In this document: positions 53,713 through 64,000 of the stretch, one piece after another
How the letters are laid out: every line of letters begins with the position of its first letter
How positions within the stretch are numbered: the first letter of the stretch is position 1
Source: Akebia trifoliata
Taxonomy: Eukaryota; Streptophyta; Magnoliopsida; Ranunculales; Lardizabalaceae
DNA: 64,000 nt
Direction: 5' to 3'
Assembly: GCA_017979445.1 (NCBI GenBank)
Contig: CM030709.1
Location: 1,364,001-1,428,000 of the forward strand
The notes under the pieces: model-generated
Database searches by the model: none
What the model was told of the DNA's origin: nothing
Seen by the model: the letters and a program-made list of their open reading frames with translations, nothing else
Made by a program: the position numbers and the translations under genes

Positions 53713-55509
53713 GGACTTGTGTGGATACTGTAGTCAGAAGTACTCCGCCCAAAAGTTGGATTTGAAGTACTTTACGAAAGAGTTAGAGAAATACTTCAAA
53801 ACAAGACATGTGTTTAGAACAAAACTCTACAAAGTACTTCTGTGCTAGAATTACATTTGAAAGTTATTCTGACTTTCGAAAAACTAGATTACCCTTATAT
53901 TGAACATGTTATTATATAATTTTTTGTCCATTTTTGATAATAGAGAATTTCATATATAATGAAAAGATCTTTCTTGAGAAGGGCATTTCTTGCCAACCTT
54001 AACTGAAACACCTAAAATTACCTATAATACTAAAAAAAACAAACTTATATGGTCAAATTTCATTGTGAGAGATTTTAGCTACAAGTTTGAACCAGAACAA
54101 AAGCCAATCTTTATTACTTCTATAATACAGAGACCTTCAAGTTTGGAGGACAAAAGAGATGAAAATAGCAAATGCGTTTTGCACATATGAGATTATTAGA
54201 AATTAATTGCGATGGATGCAATAATCGGAAAATTTTAAAACAATTACTTGTTTCAAATGAATTGATTGCCATGGAATAGTGTAACATCAAAGACAAACAA
54301 ATTAGTTATTGTTTCTAAATTTGAACAAATTAATTCAAATTTGAAATGTCCAAACAAAATTAATTGGAAATTTAAAAGGGAAATTTTGAAAGAAATTGAT
54401 TGCCATGGAACACATCTTTAATTTGTACGATCGATAGAGATCATGTGTTGGAAAAGACATTTGGGGGTTTGATATTTTATTAGTAGAATATTGATCGAAT
54501 GCATGGAAGGACCTATTCGTCCTCGATTTTTATTTTATTTCAAAATAAAAATAACATTTCTGACAATGGAAAAAGAGAACACGACGATGGAAGTCCTGGC
54601 ATCTAGAAATGGAAATCAGAGAAGAGAGGGATTAATAGAGAAGATGATGAGTTCGTGCAATTAAAGAAGGGGCATGTGTGAAATTTCATAAATGTATGAG
54701 GGGCATAAAGGTCATTTGAAGCCATTTTTTTACTGTAAGGGTATGTTTGATTGCATGGAAAGTCACTTTGCATGGAATTTGAAATCCATGGAAAATAGGT
54801 AGGGTTGGAAAGTCAAATTCCATTGTTTGATTTCACTTGGATAAAATCATGGAAAAAATATGAGAAAAAAGAAGAAGAGGAGAAGGAGGAAGAAGACGAG
54901 AAGATGGGGAGAGGAAGAAGAAGATGACGAGGAAGAGGAAAGGGGGAGGATGTGGCGACGGTGGCGACGGCAGCGAAGGTGGCGGCGACGGGGACGACCG
55001 AGGTAAGTGAGGAAGATGGGGGGAAAACGTCGTGGTGGTGGTGGTGGCAGAGGAGGTGAGGGATGGAGAAGAAGAAGAGAGAGAGAGAGAAAGTGGTCGG
55101 AGACAGAGCCGACAGCGACGGCGACGGTGATGGTGACGACGACGACAACGACGGCGAGGTTAGTGTAATGGTGGTGGTGGTGGTAGGAAAGAATTGAGGA
55201 TGGAAAATATGGGTGGATTTCATTTTCCCACCCATATGGGTGGGAAAGTGAAATCCATGATTTAATGGACTTTTTGAATGGGATGGAAAATAAATTTCCA
55301 TTTCATGTGCAATCAAACACTTGAAAAATGCCATTTTCCATGGAATTTAATTTTCCACCCTATTTTCCATGTGCAATCAAACATACCCTAAATATTGCTC
55401 CCCGCAAGAGCAGTGTTAGGAACCCCTTTTTGTTATTTTTTTACTGGAGAGCTTTTAGCTCTTGTGAGCAGAAGTATTTGAGAAGTCGTATCCAAAGGCC
55501 AACTAAGAT
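53713..55509. mobile_element. Copy B-specific 1.8-kb nested insertion
   Basis: Copy A reads continuously across the point where copy B has this block (copy A about 44463-44475). The left end GGACTTGTGTGGATAC and the reverse complement of the right end (GGCCTTTGGATAC) resemble each other, and both continue to CAGAAGTACT / AAATACTTCTG motifs. This suggests a DNA transposon of about 1.15 kb into which the element at 54739-55388 later inserted. Exact ends and target duplication are unclear. Confidence 0.65.
54739..55388. mobile_element. 650-bp PIF/Harbinger-like MITE with TAA duplication
   Basis: The left end GGGTATGTTTGATTGCATGG is mirrored by the right end, whose reverse complement reads GGGTATGTTTGATTGCACATGG. 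TAA flanks both sides (54736-54738 and 55389-55391), the target preference of PIF/Harbinger elements. CATGGAAA/ATCCATGG motifs recur inward on both sides. The core (54850-55190) is extremely purine-rich on the plus strand (GAAGAAGAGGAGAAGGAGG-type) with GGTGGCGACGG repeats. Its 173-codon minus-strand frame is low-complexity Ser/Pro/His and not a gene. Confidence 0.83.
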
Positions 55510-56669
55510 ATTATGAAAATATTCATATTTTAAAAATTAAATTTTTTTTTAATATTATTTTTTGAATTTGATCCAATGGATGATCACGAGTAATCAAATT
55601 TAAATAACAAAATTCAATGGTAAAAAACAATTATTTAAAAAAAAATTAAGTTCATATAATTTTGTCGTCTACAACTCCATTGCATTGGATCATGTTTTTG
55701 AATGTCACAAGGTGATCAAATCAGAAAGTTTACTTTTTTTTCACCATAGGCAGGAGAGAGAAAGAACATTGCATTTAACATGACTCTTTCAAAATTCGAA
55801 CTTATCTAACGTTTTAAGAACTCACCCGGACATTCATAACTCACCCTGAAATTCAAAATGACTCCTTATAAGATAATCAACATACGTCATCCACTAAATT
55901 GACTCATCTTAAGATGAGAGATGCCTCTATAACATACCTTGAATGATTAATTTTGATTTTTTTTACAAAAAATAATTGAAATACAAGAAATCTGCCATCC
56001 GCCTTATCAAATTAAAATTATTATTTAAATATAAATGAATATCTTAATGAACAATTTAAAAGACCTAAACAATATGGTTTCCATTAAGGCCAAACAAAAA
56101 GAATGCTCCGTTAAGAAAGCTAATAATGCATAAGCATTTGGTTTCCATTGAAGGAGAAACCGAAAGGTCTTGCTTGCTTGCCATTCAGCAAGAACAGAAC
56201 CAGCACTAGTAGAGCATATAAAAGGTTATTTTATCTCAAGCCTTCAAATTTCTTGAGACCTATGTTAAAATTTGAGGCTAAGGATTGAAATGGTATGTTC
56301 CAATTACTAGTTCTGAATTCTGATAGCAACATCAGCTCCTCACCCATGCGAATGTTAACCGCAGCATGTTTACACACAATCCTTCAATCATTCAAAGATG
56401 CAAATTAACCGCAGCATGTTTTTACACAATCCTTCCATCATTCAAAGATGCAAATTACTCTGACACCACATTCCAAGAAAGCATGACTTCTAAACAAAAT
56501 GTAAATTAAATCTTAAACCAATATTTCTACTACAAAACTTTGTTCCACGAAAACAAGAAGAGAAAATAAACATAATGGTTCTTGAGCTAAACAGTTCATC
56601 AAAATCATGACATATCCAAAGAAGCCATGTAAAACTATACCTGATGCCTAATTGTCGTTGGAAAAACAA

Positions 56670-59673
<3,004 letters not shown>

Positions 59674-59758
59674 TCTTGCACTTGTTCTTCTGGAAATCTC
59701 CCGCCTCCGAAGCTAAACCTCCACTCCTTCAGCTATTAGGAACTGCTGTGGAAAACAA

Positions 59759-59766
59759 AAACCCTA
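59759..59766 (+). promoter_or_regulatory. Telo-box in the eS4 copy B promoter
   Basis: AAACCCTA about 86 bp upstream of the start codon. The leader is about 10 bp shorter than in copy A because of a small deletion around 59725. Confidence 0.7.
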
Positions 59767-60101
59767 GCTGCTTTCTTAGATCAAATATACTTAGGTTGTC
59801 AATGGATAGTCGAAAATTCGAATTCGGATTCGGATATATTCTAAGTATTCGAATAAATTTCGGATACGAATTCGGATGTTAATACATCCGAATCGTTAAT
59901 ATCCGATCCGTTACCAATTTGTTTTCAATTTATATTATATATAAATAAGAGTTGAAGACATCTTTTTTTTATATTATATATTAAAATAAAAAGTGTAGGA
60001 CAGCTTTTTTATATTATATGTTATATATAAATAAAAATTTTATATTATAAGTTATATATAAATAAAAGTCATTGTTATCAAGATTTTTATATTATATATA
60101 T

Positions 60102-60441
60102 GGTCCGTTCAGCACCAAACATTTTGGCCAACATTTTAGTCAATCATTTTTGTCTTACATGAGTTAAAAGTTTTGGAATGGGCTGATTTTTGGTGAGGAT
60201 GATCTCTACGGTGAGGAGATCACCCTCACCAAAAATCAGCCAATTCCAAAACCTCTAGCCCCATGTTTATAAGTTGAAAAATCGTGGACCGTCCATTTTT
60301 TGTAAACCATTTTTGATGGAGTTAAAAATTTTGGAATGGGCTGATTTTTGGTGATGATGATCTCCTCACCGTAGAGATCATCCTCACCAAAAATCAGCCA
60401 ATTCCAAAACTTCTTACCCATGTTTTGAAAAATATTTTGCC
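60102..60441. mobile_element. Truncated relative of the 48973-49288 MITE with two hairpins
   Basis: The left end GGTCCGTTCAGCACCAAAC is a variant of the 48973 terminus. The right side reaches CATGTTTTGAAAAATATTTTGCCA and then stops, without the terminal part. The interior has two successive hairpins (60170-60252 and 60330-60415), each with arms of about 36 bp containing GGCTGATTTTTGGTGA. Their loops are in opposite orientation (CTACGGTGAG against CTCACCGTAG). It sits at a different point of the upstream repeat than the copy A element. Confidence 0.7.
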
Positions 60442-60559
60442 ACGACCCTCATCGCGACACAATAAATCAGCCATTGGATTTAGCGCAGATCAGCGGTCTA
60501 GATCGCATGTAGATTTAAATTCGATTGTAATGTAACAAAGTTTGCATATTTGCAAACGC

Positions 60560-61034
60560 CTCCCCGTTAAAAAAACCCAAATCTAAATAACAAAACAGAT
60601 CTTCGTCTTCTTCGTTTCTGCGTTCAAAGACACACAGATTCAGCTCCTTCCTCTTCGAAACTCTACACATCTGAAAATCAGACGAAGACGATCTCTTCTG
60701 AACTCTAGACATCTGAAAACACCTTCCCGTAAATAATAATAATAAAAAAAAAAAAACAGATCTGAAACTTCTAACGGATCTTCGTCTTCTTCGTCTTACA
60801 CAGACTTCTCTTCGTTTTCTTCATCTTCGTCTTCTTCGTCTTCTGCCCTTTGCGTTCGAAGGAATTACAGACTTCTCTTCGTCTTCTTCCTCTTCAACAA
60901 CGATGACGAAACCCTCTTTCGTCTTCTTCCTTCATCTTCTTCTTCTGCCCTCTGCGTTTGGATGACACACAGACACACGTCTTCCTCGACAGACTTCGAT
61001 CTTCATCATCACTCTCTCTCTCTCTCTCTCAGGT
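60560..61034 (+). other. Pyrimidine-rich, leader-like region with splice donor
   Basis: Repeats of CTTCGTCTTCTTCGT and TCAGCTCC-like motifs give a strongly CT-rich plus strand, ending in a CT microsatellite and CAG|GTAAGAAA (donor at 61031). This looks like a plant 5' UTR exon followed by a leader intron. No ATG-initiated frame in it is convincing. It could belong to the fragments at 62577 and 63607, but no continuous gene can be built. Confidence 0.35.
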
Positions 61035-61815
61035 AAGAAATCATAAACCCTTAATTACTTTTCTTTCTCTTTTTTTTAATTTTTTTAATTTTAAATTTTA
61101 TAGCTATGAAATTATCACCTTTAAACATTTATTGTTTATTTTTTTTTCCATCATAGTTTATATTTTTGATGTATTTTCTTTGCCTTTTTATTAATGTTTA
61201 CGATTTTATTTATGTTTATTTGAAGAAGGAAAACCAGATTTATTGTGCAGAAATTTATTCACTTTGTGTTTGAAGAAAAAGCTCAAAGGTGTTTGAAGAA
61301 ATAGGCTTGTTCACTGGATGTTTGAAGAAAATCCCTAAAGGGATTTCTTGTTAAGCATGTGATATTCCTAGAAAGCCATACTCTGTTGTCCCCCTATTGA
61401 TTTGTTTGGCTTGATATGTGTGTGTGTAGGTGCACTACTTGTTGGGTCTACGTAGATATTTGTGGAATGGGGGTTTGTGCATCCTCTAGTGTGATTGCCC
61501 AAGTCCACAAAATATGTCTGATTGTCACTACATAGGCTCATTGCTTTCACCTATCCCATAGTCCGTAAAATTCCTAAGTGTTAATGTGCCTTCTCATCAG
61601 TACTTTAAGTCGAATCTGAAATGATTGGTTTGACTACATTGTTGTAATAACATTTCTAACTCATGGGGATTGACTAAGTTTGTGAATTGTACCAAACTAG
61701 CTTGGAAAACTCTTGGGGTTAATTGTTGTGATTTGAGATTCATCAAAGTTAACCTGTAATTAGGATTTGTTGTTAATTTTGTAGTTTAGAAGAATAAAAA
61801 GTTTGATTAACATGA

Positions 61816-61818
<3 letters not shown>

Positions 61819-61910
<92 letters not shown>
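61819..61910. repeat. AT microsatellite of about 92 bp
   Basis: Uninterrupted AT dinucleotides, followed by TGATAAGTAG, which resembles the LINE-type 3' ends at 17931 and 63829. The repeat may have grown at the tail junction of a retrotransposon. Open frames of alternating Tyr/Ile through it are spurious. Confidence 0.9.
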
Positions 61911-61912
<2 letters not shown>

Positions 61913-62576
61913 ATAAGTAGATCAATTGTATTAAAATAAACCAATCGGTTGAGGTAACCGATGTCCAACCTTTGTTATACATATCATTGGCAACCTTTGT
62001 TAACCAAACTTTGTTATACATATCCATCACTGAGGTCTATAGGTTTCAAAGGTTGGGCAACTAGCAAGTTGTCTGATGTTTATTAAATGAATTCTGTTGA
62101 CCTTATGCCATAGTGATCATTCCAAAGGTTGGACATGGGTTTTGTATGTTATTGAATGGGTCACTTTCTCAACAAACAAAATAGAGGAGAGAATTGCAAC
62201 TCAAACCACATTGAACTTGATCCAATGTTCACCTTTGATTACCCTTGCACCTGACCTGCTTTAGATTTATGACCATTACCCTGTTTATAGCTCAAATTTC
62301 AGTCAAGATCATACTTTCATAGGTATTTAGACACATTCTTTCAAGATTGAAAAGCACTCCTTTCATTCAGCATGCTTTGCTTGCCTCCTTTTTTACCATT
62401 AAACCAAATATCTAAGATCACCAATACTGTTTATTTTAAGTTTTTTTATTTCCGTCTAACTAATTCTTTTGCCGAGCCAAGCAAATTATTATTTGAAAGA
62501 ATCTTACATTACTCTTTTTTGAGATAAGTTAACTAGCTATCTGACTCATTTACCACTATTTTTTTTTTTTAAGGCA

Positions 62577-62864
62577 ATGGTTCTAAAGGAGAAAGGAAAT
62601 TTAATGGAGTTGGTGGATCCATGGTTGGGATCTGAATTCAACCAGGAAGAGGTGTTGGGGATGATTAATGTGGCTCTCTTATGCACTAATGCATCTTCAA
62701 TACTTAGGCTTACAATGTCTGCGGTGGTGAGTATGCTCAAAAGTAGAACCATTGTTGAAGAAATAGTTTATGATCCGAGTATCTCTAGTGATGATTCAAA
62801 ATTTGATGCAATCAGAAACCATTTTCAACATTCATGTATGTTTAGAGCGAATATAGAGCTGTGA
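62577..62864 (+). pseudogene. C-terminal kinase fragment of an LRR receptor-like kinase
   Basis: The frame reads VLKEKGNLMELVDPWLGSEF, INVALLCTNASS, LRLTMSAVVSMLKSR, then YDPSISSDDSKFDAIRNHFQ. This is the end of the kinase domain and the tail of LRR-VIII-2 receptor kinases (At1g53430/At1g07650-like group). The expected LRPTMS reads LRLTMS, altering a normally conserved proline. No extracellular LRRs, malectin-like domain or kinase N-lobe are found upstream in the window. An AG (TTTTTAAG) just before GCAATGG could be an old acceptor, as in the last exon of these genes. It ends in TGA at 62862. Confidence 0.85.
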
Positions 62865-63606
62865 ACACTATTTTGATCGTCTATTTTTTTTTACATGCAT
62901 ACGGACACGTATTTCATCATTTTCATTGTGATGATTGTTGCTCAACATTAATGTATGTTTAGGAAAACAAAGCTTTTATTTGAATTAAAAAAAACATGGG
63001 GTGATTGCAGGTTTGAACATTTTGATCTCTCTTTACAAGTGGTGTAAAGATGCCTTTGAGCCATGGTGTTGTCGTGTCTGTTATGGATTCAAAGACCCTC
63101 TCAGTAACCCCTTATGATCCAAATGTAACAAGCCATACCTTCTCTATAACTGGTCATGACTTATTTAGTTGCATGGGCACCAGTTCTACTATCTTGATCA
63201 TGCTTAGATTCCATATTTCGTGCCCTAGGATTTTACAATGGATTTTTTATTGGTACTTATGTTGGTGGGCAAGCTCGGGTGGTTTACATTCTTATTAAAA
63301 CAAAATTGCAGTTTTTGATTAGTTCAGTTGGTAAATTTTGGAAGCTTTACAGCTACTTTTTCTTTTTCTTATTTGTTTTGTTTTTGTTTTTCAATACACC
63401 CACTATTAACCTCTCTGATTGAATTATTTTTATGTTTTGCTATGGTCTATACTACCAGGTTAACCAAAGAGCATATGCAGGTCAATTCTTTATTTTGGTG
63501 TAATTCTTTAACCAAATTCTTATTTGTTTATATGTGAACTATAAAGGTCTTGGAAATGATGATTTCTTTCAACTGGGGAGTAACTCGATCGAGTTTGTGT
63601 TTGCAG
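62865..63606. other. Stretch after the kinase fragment, no gene recognised
   Basis: Open frames at 63050-63298 and 63328-63537 show no family signature. The run contains T-rich sequence and several possible splice sites but nothing that assembles into a known protein. Confidence 0.45.
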
Positions 63607-63671
63607 ATGAAGTTGTGAAGAAGAATCTGAGAGAGATCGTTGATTCCACTACGAGGAAGTTCGTGCTATGA
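63607..63671 (+). CDS. Possible terminal exon of an unidentified gene
   Basis: After an acceptor (TTTGCAG) a short frame reads DEVVKKNLREIVDSTTRKFV, one more residue and TGA at 63669. The first base of the Asp codon would come from an upstream exon. The following 100 bp contains AATGAA/AATAAA-like polyadenylation motifs. The charged, helical character looks protein-like, but I do not recognise the family and found no upstream exon in phase. Confidence 0.25.
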
Positions 63672-63811
63672 AATCATTCTCAATATAAATGAATTGAATG
63701 TATGATTGTATCATTCATCTTGTCGTTGGATATTGTACTAGACTGAAATTTACCCATTATAATGAAATCAATTGTATGTCAGATACAATTTTTTTCAGCA
63801 TTTCTTTTGGT

Positions 63812-63890
63812 ATTTTTTTTTTTTTTTTGATAAGTAATATTTCATTCAATGCAGCACTAGGCCTGTTGAAGTGACCAGCCTAGTAAAACT
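63812..63890 (-). mobile_element. LINE-type 3' end with poly-A
   Basis: Same block as 17911-17995: on the minus strand it runs from GTTTTACTAGGCTGGTCAC to AATATTACTTATC and an A run of about 16. The two copies differ by several substitutions and a short gap, so the insertions are not recent. Confidence 0.6.
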
Positions 63891-64000
63891 CTCTTTGACT
63901 AATCTATATTAATCGATTTGGGTAACGAATGTGAGTAATTTTTTATTAATGTCTGTATGAAGCAAAAACGACTAGGTGGTTACAAGGATCTGATTTGGTC

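Noticed and set aside
54813..55334. 173-codon open frame on the minus strand
   Set aside because: It lies wholly inside the purine-rich core of a MITE and reads as Ser/Pro/His/Thr low complexity. No domain or splice context supports a gene.
61773..62030. Tyr/Ile-repeat open frame
   Set aside because: It is a translation of the AT microsatellite.

Overview
The window is plant nuclear DNA. It is AT-rich and carries dispersed intron-containing genes with consensus GT-AG splice sites. All recognisable genes are plant families: LOB domain, FLX-like, plastid ferritin, TAF15b, cytosolic ENGase, eS4 and CYP96A. The long AT-rich spacers are crowded with small inverted-repeat transposons, tRNA-derived SINEs and LINE remnants. 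It looks like a woody dicot or an early-diverging angiosperm; the sequence alone does not give the species. No prokaryotic operon, CRISPR array, rRNA gene or true tRNA gene was seen.

Layout. 1-4.3 kb: repeat-rich spacer with a hAT-like element and a long hairpin MITE. 4.3-12.5 kb (+): 11-exon ENGase (GH85). 17.5-18.4 kb (-): two-exon class I LOB-domain gene. 18.4-25.7 kb: spacer with SINEs and MITEs. 25.8-28.3 kb (+): four-exon FLX-like coiled-coil gene. 30.9-33.8 kb (-): six-exon TAF15b-like RNA-binding gene. 37.4-39.9 kb (+): eight-exon plastid ferritin. 41.7-42.2 kb (-): small two-exon gene with no visible ATG. 45.6-48.6 and 56.7-59.7 kb (-): two complete copies of the ribosomal protein eS4 gene on a roughly 11-kb tandem duplication. 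51.6-52.7 kb, between the copies: a hAT-like element enclosing a CYP96A P450 fragment. 60-64 kb: MITE remnants, a pyrimidine-rich leader-like stretch, a kinase-tail fragment of an LRR receptor kinase, and a possible terminal exon of an unidentified gene.

The genes do not form a pathway. FLX-like and TAF15b-like are adjacent and convergent, and their Arabidopsis relatives act in opposite directions on FLC; the adjacency is probably chance. Coding exons were joined by hand from reading frame, splice sites and family knowledge, and each join was checked for phase. Coding totals are: ENGase 704 aa, LBD 164 aa, FLX-like 308 aa, TAF15b-like 403 aa, ferritin 254 aa, eS4 264 aa in each copy.

The most unusual material is in the transposons. 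A hAT-like element carries an open P450 fragment, and a sister element carries a different GA-rich cargo. Several MITEs have target-site duplications that can be read directly. Copy-specific insertions distinguish the two eS4 duplicates.
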